64,000 bases of DNA from an uncultured Acidobacteriaceae bacterium (GTDB lineage: Bacteria; Acidobacteriota; Terriglobia; Terriglobales; Acidobacteriaceae): positions 1-64,000 of the forward strand of contig CAIVDV010000003.1 of the NCBI GenBank assembly GCA_903904755.1. The letters are read 5' to 3'. A program made the position numbers and the translations under genes. Of this stretch, positions 27,256 through 34,506 are shown piece by piece. The number at the start of each line of letters is the position of its first letter. The stretch's first letter is position 1. A model generated the notes under the pieces. That model did no database searches. It was not told the origin of the DNA and saw only the letters and a program-made list of their open reading frames with translations.

Positions 27256-28755
27256 ATGAGGCTGAAGTGGGAGCAGTTGCGGGTCGGGCCAGGGATGCAC
27301 TGGCTGGGGGCGGTGGCGCTGACGGCGGTGGCGACGGGTTGCCTGCTGCTGGCGCATGCCAGCGGGACTTCAGCGGGCATGGTGTATCTGCTGCTGGTGA
27401 TGCTGATGGCGACCAGGACGAACCTGGCGCTGAGCGTGCTGGTGGCGTGCGTTTCGGCGTTACTGTTTGACTACTACTTTCTTGAGCCATTTGGGACGTT
27501 TACGATTCACGGCTGGCAGGGGTGGCTGGCGATGGGGGCGTATGTGATTTCCTGCGTGGTGGCGGGACGGGTTGCGGACCGTGCGCGGAGGCAGACGGCG
27601 CAGGCGGAGCAGCGACGGGCGGAGCTGGAGAAGCTGTTTGCGCTAAGCCAGGAGATGATGCTGCACGGGGATGCGGCGGGGCTGGTGCGGGATATTCCGC
27701 GGCTGGTGGAGCGGATTTTTGGGCTGGATGCGGTGCTGCTGTATGTGCTGGATGAGGATCACGTGTATTCGTCGACGGTGGGCACGACACTGGCGATTGT
27801 GCGGACGCTGCGGGGGGCTCATCCGGACCAGGAGGGTATGGTGGAGCTGCCGCAGGGATATACGTCGCTGAAGCTGACGTTTGGGATGCGGACGGTGGGT
27901 ATTTTGGCTTGGCTGCCTTCAATTTTGACGCAGGAGGTGTGCTCGGCGGTGGGTGCGCAGGTGGCGATTGCGCTGACGCGGGCAAGCGCGATTGAGACAT
28001 CGGCGAGGCTGGAGGCGGCGCGGGCAGGCGACCGGCTGCGGACGGCGCTGATTGACTCATTGACGCATGAGCTGCGGACGCCGCTGACGTCGATACGGGC
28101 GGCGGCTACGACGCTGCAGGATGCCGGGGAGCTGGATGCGGAGACGCGGGATGAGCTTGCAGCGGTGATGGTGGAGGAGAGTGCGCGGCTGGACCGGCTG
28201 ATAGGGGAAGCGATAGAGATGGCGCAGATTGATGCCGAGGGCGTGGCGGTGCATCCGGTGGCGCAGACGACGCGGGCCCTGCTGGAACATGCCGTGGAAG
28301 AGAGCCGGGCACAACTGGCGGGGCGGCGGGTGACGGTGACGGTGGCGGAGCCGGATGAGCCGGTAATGCTGGATGGGAACCTGATGAGGCGGGTGCTGCG
28401 GCACCTGCTGGAGAATGCAGCGCGGTATACGCCCGTGGGCGGGCAGGTGGAGTTGACGAGCCGGAGGGTTGGCGGGCAGGTGGAGCTGTGTGTGCGGGAT
28501 AACGGGCCGGGGATCGATACGTATGACTTACCGCTGATTTTTGAGAAGTTCTACCGGGGGAAGGCGACGGCAAAGGGAGGCAAGGGGTCGGGGATGGGGT
28601 TGGCAATTACCAAGGCAATCCTGGCGGCGCACGGGGGGAGCATTACGGCGGAGAGCCGGCCGGGCAGAGGCGCAACCTTCCGGATTGTGTTTCCGGAGTT
28701 GGTGGGTGGCGAAACTTCGGCAGGGACTGGACCGTCAAGAGGTGTGCAGGATTGA
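27256..28755 (+). CDS. KdpD-like sensor histidine kinase, short form
   Basis: A 499-residue membrane sensor. Residues about 17-105 form four transmembrane helices of the KdpD/DUF4118 type; about 120-245 is a GAF-like domain; the HisKA domain has DSLTHELRTPLTS (phospho-His271); the ATPase domain has an N box (HLLENAARYTP), DNGPGI and GSGMGLAI. The N-terminal KdpD sensor and Usp domains of about 400 residues are absent. It probably phosphorylates the divergent KdpE-like regulator. Osmotic or potassium sensing is suggested only by homology. Confidence 0.88.
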   Translation: MRLKWEQLRVGPGMHWLGAVALTAVATGCLLLAHASGTSAGMVYLLLVMLMATRTNLALSVLVACVSALLFDYYFLEPFGTFTIHGWQGWLAMGAYVISCVVAGRVADRARRQTAQAEQRRAELEKLFALSQEMMLHGDAAGLVRDIPRLVERIFGLDAVLLYVLDEDHVYSSTVGTTLAIVRTLRGAHPDQEGMVELPQGYTSLKLTFGMRTVGILAWLPSILTQEVCSAVGAQVAIALTRASAIETSARLEAARAGDRLRTALIDSLTHELRTPLTSIRAAATTLQDAGELDAETRDELAAVMVEESARLDRLIGEAIEMAQIDAEGVAVHPVAQTTRALLEHAVEESRAQLAGRRVTVTVAEPDEPVMLDGNLMRRVLRHLLENAARYTPVGGQVELTSRRVGGQVELCVRDNGPGIDTYDLPLIFEKFYRGKATAKGGKGSGMGLAITKAILAAHGGSITAESRPGRGATFRIVFPELVGGETSAGTGPSRGVQD

Positions 28756-28884
28756 GTGGCCCGAAGCTGTCGCAATGCTTTCAGGTGGAGTTTTTGGCGG
28801 ATGAGAGAGTTCGGGGTGCCCATGAGGGGCACTTCATGCAGTTTTAAGGTTTGTGGAGTAGAACAGTTGTAAGGAGAGACGAAA

Positions 28885-29916
28885 ATGCGTTTGAAGTTGG
28901 GTTTGGTAGCGGTTGGATGTGGATTGCTGAGCATGGCTTGTACGGGCGCGATGGCGCAGACCGGGTACAAGGTGACGGCGGAGTGGAAGGTTGGCGGGGA
29001 TGGTGGCTGGGATTATCTGGCAGTGGACCCGGTGACCAACGAGCTGTATGTGACCCGCGGGGCGCACGTGATGGCGATTGATACGGCGACGGGCAAGTTG
29101 GTGGCCGATATTACGGGCTTCAAGGGCACGCATGGTGTGGTGTTTTCGAACGACGGGACGACGGGGTATATCTCGGACGGGCGTTCGAACGAAGTTGCGG
29201 TGTTTGACCGGGCGACCCATGCGGTGACGGGCCATGTAGCGACGGGTGCGAATCCGGACGGGATGGTGTTTGACGAGTTTACGCAGACGGTTTGGGCGTT
29301 TAACGGTACAGGCAAGAGCGCGACGGTGATTGACGCGAAGACGAATACCGCTGTGGCGACGATTCCGCTGCCGGGCAAGCCGGAGTTCCCGGTGACGGAC
29401 GGGAAGGGATCGATTTTTGTGAACATCGAGGACAAGAATCTGATTGTCCACCTGGATGCGGTGAAGAAGGTGAAGCTGGCGGAGTGGTCGATTGCTCCGT
29501 GCGATTCGCCGAGCGGCCAGGCGATTGATGTGAAGTCGAACCGGCTGTTCAGCGTATGCGATGGCAGCGTGATGACGGTGACGGATGCGGCTACGGGCAA
29601 GGTGGTGGCGACGCCGAAGATTGGCGACGGGCCGGATGCTGCTGCGTTTGATGCCAAGACGGGGTTGATTTTCAGCTCGAACGGGCAGTCGGGGACGCTG
29701 AGCATTGTGCACGAGGACAGCGCGGACAAGTACACGGTGGTGGATACGGTGAAGACGGCGGCGAGCGGCCGGACGATGGCATTTGATGCCAAGACCGGGA
29801 AGGTGTATGTGGTGGTGGGCAAGTTTGGCCCGCGTCCGGCACCGACGCCGGAGAATCCGCGGCCGTGGCCGACGCTGATTCCGGGAAGTTTTGAGGTTTT
29901 GGTGGTGAGCCGGTAA
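28885..29916 (+). CDS. Secreted YncE-like beta-propeller protein
   Basis: A 343-residue exported protein with signal peptide (ending near AMAQ) and repeated blades of the YVTN/YncE type, each with motifs such as VTNELYVTRGAHVMAIDTAT, NEVAVFDRATHAVTGHVATG and KSATVIDAKTNTAVATIPLP. It starts at ATG 28885 with AAGGAGAG 8-9 nt upstream. Function unknown; such proteins bind peptides, DNA or metals in other bacteria. A clear terminator follows, so it is probably a single-gene unit. Confidence 0.85.
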   Translation: MRLKLGLVAVGCGLLSMACTGAMAQTGYKVTAEWKVGGDGGWDYLAVDPVTNELYVTRGAHVMAIDTATGKLVADITGFKGTHGVVFSNDGTTGYISDGRSNEVAVFDRATHAVTGHVATGANPDGMVFDEFTQTVWAFNGTGKSATVIDAKTNTAVATIPLPGKPEFPVTDGKGSIFVNIEDKNLIVHLDAVKKVKLAEWSIAPCDSPSGQAIDVKSNRLFSVCDGSVMTVTDAATGKVVATPKIGDGPDAAAFDAKTGLIFSSNGQSGTLSIVHEDSADKYTVVDTVKTAASGRTMAFDAKTGKVYVVVGKFGPRPAPTPENPRPWPTLIPGSFEVLVVSR

Positions 29917-29943
29917 CCTTTTTCTCAAATGAAGAATCAGTAG

Positions 29944-29967
29944 GGCAGGGCATCGAGCCCTGCCTTT
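29944..29967 (+). terminator. Terminator after the beta-propeller gene
   Basis: GGCAGGGC (29944-29951) and GCCCTGCC (29957-29964) form a perfect 8-bp stem with a 5-nt loop followed by TTT. Confidence 0.7.
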
Positions 29968-30025
29968 GCTGTTTGGAATGGTAGAGTGGGAGTGATTTTG
30001 CAGTTGCAGCGGGGCGGAGAAGCGA

Positions 30026-30688
30026 TTGTCGATGGAGCGGAGCAGCGCGGAGGGGGAGTGTCCGGGGCAGGGGTTGGACCCTGCGCTGGAGCTGATCGCA
30101 CGCATTGTTGCGGGCGAGCGGCAGCTTTTCCACGAGTTGATACGGCCGGTGGAGCGGCAGGTTTTTGTGATGCTGCGGATGCTGCTGAAGGATGATGCGG
30201 AGGCGGAAGATGTGGCGCAGGAGACGATGATCAAGGTGTATAGGCACCTGGGGTCGTTCCGGGGAGAGTCAAAGTTCAAGACGTGGGTGCTGTCGATTGC
30301 GCGGAATGAAGGGCTGGCGCGGCTGAAGAAGGTGGAGCGGCGGGCCGAGGAGACGTTGATACCGGAGCAGGATGAGCCGGGCGGGGACTGGACGCCGGCG
30401 CTGTTGACGGATTGGCGCGAGGTTCCGCTGGAGGCACTGGAGCGGAAGGAGCTGGGCAAGGCTCTGCAGGCAGCGGTGATGGGATTGCCGGGGATTTACC
30501 GGGAAGTGGTTGAGTTGCGGGATGTGGAAGAGCTGAATGTGGAGGAGACGGCGAAGTTGCTGGGTGTGACGGAGAACGTGGTGAAGGTGCGTCTGCACCG
30601 GGCCCGGCTGATGCTGCAGAAGACGCTGACGCCGGTGCTGCAGCAACATGCCGGGAAGCGCCGGGGATGGCTGGGGTGGTTGCGATGA
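30026..30688 (+). CDS. ECF-type RNA polymerase sigma factor
   Basis: A 220-residue sigma-70 family regulator. Region 2 contains DDAEAEDVAQETMIKVYRHL and FRGESKFKTWVLSIARNE; region 4 contains LPGIYREVVELRDVEELNVE and the helix-turn-helix VEETAKLLGVTENVVKVRLH. The start is uncertain: TTG 30026 has GGAG at good spacing, while ATG 30032 is about 13 nt from it. The next gene, a zinc-finger protein, overlaps by ATGA and is the likely anti-sigma factor. The bufferin-type cluster begins about 1 kb downstream. Confidence 0.9.
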   Translation: MSMERSSAEGECPGQGLDPALELIARIVAGERQLFHELIRPVERQVFVMLRMLLKDDAEAEDVAQETMIKVYRHLGSFRGESKFKTWVLSIARNEGLARLKKVERRAEETLIPEQDEPGGDWTPALLTDWREVPLEALERKELGKALQAAVMGLPGIYREVVELRDVEELNVEETAKLLGVTENVVKVRLHRARLMLQKTLTPVLQQHAGKRRGWLGWLR

Positions 30689-30945
30689 GGATTGACTGCC
30701 AGCACGTTTGGGAACATATCTCGCGCTACATTGATGGCGACGTGGATACGGAGTTGCGCGCGGAGATTGACCGCCACCTGGAGCACTGCGAGATTTGCTC
30801 GGCGGTGATGGATTCGACGCGGAACGTTGTGGTGCTGATGGCGGATGAGCGGGTGTTTGAGATACCGGCGGGGTACAGCGAGCGGTTGCACAGGCGACTG
30901 GACGCGGTGCTGGCGGGGCCGCCGGGTGGGGACGTGGAAAGTTAG
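30685..30945 (+). CDS. Zinc-finger anti-sigma factor
   Basis: An 86-residue soluble protein with the HxxxCxxC motif of zinc-binding anti-sigma domains (RHLEHCEICSAVM) and an upstream Cys-x-x-x-x (DCQHVWEHISRYIDGD). It starts at ATG 30685 inside the sigma-factor stop. It probably holds the partner sigma factor inactive until redox or metal stress alters the zinc site. There is no transmembrane helix, unlike many ECF anti-sigma factors. Confidence 0.85.
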   Translation: MRIDCQHVWEHISRYIDGDVDTELRAEIDRHLEHCEICSAVMDSTRNVVVLMADERVFEIPAGYSERLHRRLDAVLAGPPGGDVES

Positions 30946-31057
30946 AGTCTCTCAGGGCGCAAGCCCGAAACTTTTTCAAGACTTTCAGTCGGGATTTTTG
31001 TGGGGATTTTGAGGCTCTCTGGATTTGGGCAATGCTTGCCCAGGTTTCGGGGGGCTT

Positions 31058-31537
31058 TTATGCGTTGGGAAGGTATTGGGAGACTGCGCTCTGGGCGGGC
31101 AGGGGGCGAGGGCGGTGGACCATGGGGTGGGTGATGACTTCCGCGAGGACGATCAGGAGGGTGAGGACGGAGAGGGCGATTTGAAGACGCTCGGCGCGGC
31201 GTTCGCGGAGGGGGATATCGCGGCGACGCCAGTGGGCCGAGGCGCGGGCGCGGAGAATGCGGACGCGGATGAGGACGGCGAGGTTGACCAGTGCGCCGAG
31301 GGTGCCAAGGATGAGCATGGGGATGCGGATGGCGTCCTGGTGGAATCCGGTGGGCGGGGCGTATGTTCCGGAGGCGACGGCGAGGGCGGTGAGGCCGATG
31401 GCGACGCGGATTCCGCTGAGGGCGAGGACGGCGGCGCAGGCGCTTTGCAGAATGGCGAAGAGGAGGGTGACAAGGGAGAGCAAGCGGAGGCGGGCTGGAG
31501 AGGGGGCGTTGGCGGTTTCGGGGGTGATTTCAGTCAT
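31058..31537 (-). CDS. Four-helix membrane protein, unknown
   Basis: A 159-residue integral membrane protein with four predicted helices (about residues 20-42, 45-62, 72-92 and 118-135) and a strongly basic loop (RVRILRARASAHWRRRDIPL) on the probable cytoplasmic side. I do not recognise the family. ATG 31537 gives a natural polar N-terminus; a longer frame adds a proline run. It is convergent with the sigma/anti-sigma pair and divergent from the bufferin precursor. Confidence 0.65.
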   Translation of the reverse strand: MTEITPETANAPSPARLRLLSLVTLLFAILQSACAAVLALSGIRVAIGLTALAVASGTYAPPTGFHQDAIRIPMLILGTLGALVNLAVLIRVRILRARASAHWRRRDIPLRERRAERLQIALSVLTLLIVLAEVITHPMVHRPRPLPAQSAVSQYLPNA

Positions 31538-31704
31538 GCCATGCAAGGGTAGCGCAGGGGGTGGTGGGGGTGCCAGCACGAGGGGGAAAAGAAAGGCGAG
31601 AATTTGCTTTCATTTTTTTTGGGTATCCCTGTAACCTTTGTTCCCAGTGGCCGCTCTTAGGCGGTGTAGCAAGAAAAACCGGATGGTTCCCAACATCCAA
31701 GAGA

Positions 31705-31729
31705 GTAACCTGCGGCAGATGCCGCCGAA
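31705..31729 (+). promoter_or_regulatory. Candidate ECF-type promoter for the bufferin cluster
   Basis: GTAACC (31705-31710) is followed after 15 nt by CGAA (31726-31729), 20 nt before the precursor ATG. Caulobacter sigma-F promoters, as I recall them, share a GTAACC/CGAA-type pair at near-identical spacing and drive an equivalent cluster. A second GTAACC with the same downstream TTT lies at 31631-31636, and one at 29913-29918. Motif assignment is an inference from memory and needs experimental mapping. Confidence 0.35.
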
Positions 31730-31749
31730 ACCAGAGAGATCTATTCGCG

Positions 31750-32052
31750 ATGAAGAAGCAGTTGAATGCACTGATGTTGAGCGCCGCCCTGGCCGGGCTG
31801 GCAGTTGGAACCCACGTAGCCCAGGCGCAGCCGGTGACGCAGGACAGCGCCAAGGTGACGACGGCCAAGGGCGCGGGCGTGCGCTATGCCGGATACAGCA
31901 TGGACAAGGAAAAGCATGCCTGTAAGGGCCAGAACAGCTGCAAGGGCAACGGCGGCTGCAAGAGCGGCGACAACGGCTGCGCGGGCAAGAACAGCTGCAA
32001 GGGCAAGGGCGGCTGCGCGACGGACGGATCGAAGCCTCCCAAGGCAGCTTAA
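31750..32052 (+). CDS. bufA: Bufferin-type Cys-rich RiPP precursor (BufA-like)
   Basis: A 100-residue exported precursor. A signal peptide (about residues 1-27, ending in AQAQ) is followed by a Cys-free linker, then six cysteines at 58, 64, 70, 77, 83 and 89. They form two copies of C-x5-C-x5-C (CKGQNSCKGNGGC and CAGKNSCKGKGGC). Bufferins are periplasmic metal-binding peptides whose cysteines are modified by an MNIO enzyme; copper buffering is established for Caulobacter. The next genes encode such an enzyme, its partner and DoxX. The Shine-Dalgarno sequence is weak (GAGAG, about 10 nt away). Cysteine pattern and repeats are seen; modification and metal are inferred. Confidence 0.88.
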   Translation: MKKQLNALMLSAALAGLAVGTHVAQAQPVTQDSAKVTTAKGAGVRYAGYSMDKEKHACKGQNSCKGNGGCKSGDNGCAGKNSCKGKGGCATDGSKPPKAA

Positions 32053-32060
32053 GGGGCTGA

Positions 32061-32160
32061 GGTGGTAGACCCCGGTCCCCAAGTGCGAGGGACCGCGGGC
32101 ACCCGGAAACTGCGGGTGGTAGACCCCGGTCCCCAAGTGCGAGGGACCTGGGGGCACCCG
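32061..32160. repeat. Tandem duplicate of the GGTCCC/GGGACC module
   Basis: Two copies of a roughly 46-nt unit, each GGTGGTAGAC, then CCCGGTCCC-N9-GGGACC, then GGGCACCCG, occur at 32061-32105 and 32115-32160. The hairpin arms are at 32074-32079/32089-32094 and 32128-32133/32143-32148. They fill most of the 217-bp gap between the bufferin precursor and its enzyme gene. They may let the precursor be expressed more strongly than the enzyme through partial termination or mRNA end protection. Confidence 0.8.
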
Positions 32161-32269
32161 ACTCGATGATTTCAGATGGCTTCCCCACCATGGCGGCGGG
32201 GGCAGGGAACTGTCCTCGCCGTTTTCCTGGGATGGGGCTTGAGCGACAAATTTCAAGGTAGAGGTTGGC

Positions 32270-33121
32270 ATGGCGGGCAATCGTTTTAATGCGAATCAGG
32301 ACCACGGGGTGGGGGTTGGGCTGCGGATTCCGCACTATGACCACATCTTCCGGGAGAAGCCGGCGGTGGACTGGTTCGAGATCATCAGCGAGAACTACAT
32401 GGTGGATGGCGGGCGTCCGCTGGCGATGCTGGATCGGATTATGGAGCAGTACCGGGTGGTGCAGCATGGGGTTTCGATGTATTTTGGCTCGGCGCAGGCG
32501 GCGGACCTGGAGCACCTGAGGAAGCTGAAGCGGCTGGTGAAGCGGACGGGAACGCCTTGGCTGAGCGACCACTTGTGCTGGGGGAGTGTAGACGGGACGT
32601 ATTCGCATGACCTGCTGCCGCTGCCGTACACATGGGAGGCGGTGGAGAAGACGGCGGCGCGGATTAGAGAAGTGCAGGATTTTCTGGAGATTCCGGTGGC
32701 GGTGGAGAATGTCTCGAGCTATGCGGCGTATACGCAGAGCGAGATGACGGAGTGGGAGTTTTTGAACGAGGTGGTGGAGCGTGCCGACTGCGGGATTCTG
32801 CTGGATGTGAACAACATTTATGTGTCGAGCGTGAACCATGATTTTGACCCGATGGAGTATGTGAATGCGGTGCCGGCGGAGCGGGTGGCGCAGATGCATA
32901 TTGCCGGGCACTCGAAGTATGAGAAATACATTCTGGACACGCATGATCATCCGGTGATTGATCCGGTGTGGGCGCTGTATGCGCGGGCGGTGGATCGGTG
33001 CGGGCCGACGCCGACGCTGCTGGAGTGGGATGACCGGATTCCGAGCTTTGACGAGGTCTGGGCCGAGGCGCGGAAGGCGGAGCGGTATCTGGTGGCGGCG
33101 CAGGAGGTGGGTGCGCGATGA
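32270..33121 (+). CDS. bufB: MNIO/DUF692 RiPP-modifying oxidase (BufB-like)
   Basis: A 283-residue TIM-barrel enzyme of the multinuclear non-haem iron oxidase family, which modifies cysteines of RiPP precursors. The family's probable iron ligands are in place: QHGVSM (His66), LSDHLCW (Asp100, His101), VENVSSY (Glu146), DVNNIYVSSVNH (Asp179, His190), QMHIAGH (His210, His214), DTHDHPV (Asp223, His225) and LEWD (Glu252). It starts at ATG 32270 with AGAGG five nt upstream, and its stop overlaps the partner gene (ATGA). The likely substrate is the Cys-rich precursor encoded 217 bp upstream. Confidence 0.93.
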   Translation: MAGNRFNANQDHGVGVGLRIPHYDHIFREKPAVDWFEIISENYMVDGGRPLAMLDRIMEQYRVVQHGVSMYFGSAQAADLEHLRKLKRLVKRTGTPWLSDHLCWGSVDGTYSHDLLPLPYTWEAVEKTAARIREVQDFLEIPVAVENVSSYAAYTQSEMTEWEFLNEVVERADCGILLDVNNIYVSSVNHDFDPMEYVNAVPAERVAQMHIAGHSKYEKYILDTHDHPVIDPVWALYARAVDRCGPTPTLLEWDDRIPSFDEVWAEARKAERYLVAAQEVGAR

Positions 33122-34014
33122 GCGGGATGAGCCTGGAGACGATGCAGCGGCGGATGCTGGCTGCGGTGATGCAGCCGCTGACGCCGGAAGACACGATGCG
33201 GGAGCGCAACGAGGCCGGGGAGCGGATGGCGGATGTGGCGGCGGAGTTTGTGGCGCCGAATGACCGGCTGACGGCCTTTGAACGGCTGGAGATTTATAAC
33301 CGGCAGTACTGGTTCCGGCTGCTGGGGGCCTTGGGGGAGGATTTCCCCGCGTTGCGGCGGGTGCTGGGGAGCCGGCGGTTTGATGCTCTGGCGGTGGCGT
33401 ATTTGAAGGAGCATCCGAGCCGGAGTTTTACGCTGCGGAACCTGGGGCGGGAGCTGGTGGGGTGGATGCGGAAGCATCCCGAGTACCTGGGGCGAAGGAA
33501 GCGGCTGGCGCTGGATGTGGCGCGGGTGGAGTGGGCGTGTGTGGAGGCTTTTGATAACGGAGAGCTAGCCCCGCTGACGGCCGAGGAGATTGGCGACTTG
33601 CATGGGGGTTCGCGACTGGGGTTGCAAGCGCATCTGCAACTGCTGGAGCTGGATTTTCCGGCGGATGATGTGGTGCTGGAGTTGCACCAGCGGGAGCGGA
33701 AGGGCGCGAGCGAAGGCGGAGCGCGGCCGGAGATGGGGGAAATGAAGCCGGAGGCGCTGGATGTGGAGCGGAGGCGGACGTGGCTGGCGGTGCATCGGGC
33801 GGATGGGAGCCTGTATTACCGACGGATTACGAAAGAGGAGTATCAGACGCTGACGGCCTTGGGGCGTGGTTTGGGATTGGGCGAGGCGCTGGGGGCGGGA
33901 TTTCGGAGATCGAGGATTGGGCCGGCGGAGCGGCCGGCGGCGTTGCAGGAGTGGTTTGCGCATTGGGCGGGATTGAGTTGGCTGACGAAGCCTGAGATTG
34001 AGGAGAGAGCGTAA
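33118..34014 (+). CDS. bufC: DUF2063 partner protein (BufC-like)
   Basis: A 298-residue cytoplasmic protein. The N-terminal DUF2063 domain (roughly residues 8-110) is recognised by ERLEIYNRQYWFRLLGAL and EDFPALRRVLG. Related proteins bind the precursor's leader and dock it on the MNIO enzyme. The C-terminal half has a beta-rich domain with VDVLE-type strands and ends in a stretch of helices. Overlaps of 4 bp with bufB and 1 bp with the DoxX gene show it is part of one transcription unit. Confidence 0.9.
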   Translation: MSGMSLETMQRRMLAAVMQPLTPEDTMRERNEAGERMADVAAEFVAPNDRLTAFERLEIYNRQYWFRLLGALGEDFPALRRVLGSRRFDALAVAYLKEHPSRSFTLRNLGRELVGWMRKHPEYLGRRKRLALDVARVEWACVEAFDNGELAPLTAEEIGDLHGGSRLGLQAHLQLLELDFPADDVVLELHQRERKGASEGGARPEMGEMKPEALDVERRRTWLAVHRADGSLYYRRITKEEYQTLTALGRGLGLGEALGAGFRRSRIGPAERPAALQEWFAHWAGLSWLTKPEIEERA

Positions 34015-34484
34015 TGGCGAATGGATTGGTGAAGTTGGCGGTGGGCGGCGGCGAGAAGGCGGTTGGGCTGCTGAACAAGGGGCAGAGTGTGTTGCTGCTG
34101 CTGATTCGGCTGGACTGGGGCTACCAGTTTGCGCAGACGGGCTGGGGGAAGCTGCACCGGTTGCCGCAGGTGACGGAGTTTTTTGCTTCCCTGGGGTTGC
34201 CGATGCCGGCGCAGACGGCTCTGTTTGTGGGGCTGGTGGAGTTTGTGGGCGGGATATTGCTGGCGCTGGGATTGGGTAGCCGGGCTGTGGCGGCGGTGCT
34301 GTTTGTGAATATGAGCGTGGCGTATGTGACGGCAGACCATGATGCGGTGGCGGTGTTCTTCAGCGATCCGGGGAAGTTTGCTTCGGCTGATCCGTTTACG
34401 TTCTGGTTTGTTGCGCTGATTGTGCTGGTGTTTGGGCCGGGGTGGTTTGCGGGGGATACGTGGTTGAAGAAGCAGGTGAAGTAG
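34014..34484 (+). CDS. DoxX-family membrane protein
   Basis: A 156-residue protein with four transmembrane helices and the DoxX pattern (LLIRLDWGYQFAQTGWGKLH, then GLVEFVGGILLALGLGSR). DoxX genes recur at the end of bufferin- and Hvf-type clusters, where they may accept electrons or help metal or peptide export; the mechanism is not settled. ATG 34014 shares one base with the bufC stop (TAATG). A glycosyltransferase starts 22 bp after its stop. Confidence 0.88.
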   Translation: MANGLVKLAVGGGEKAVGLLNKGQSVLLLLIRLDWGYQFAQTGWGKLHRLPQVTEFFASLGLPMPAQTALFVGLVEFVGGILLALGLGSRAVAAVLFVNMSVAYVTADHDAVAVFFSDPGKFASADPFTFWFVALIVLVFGPGWFAGDTWLKKQVK

Positions 34485-34506
34485 CCGACTGGGCTATGAT
34501 GGCCGG

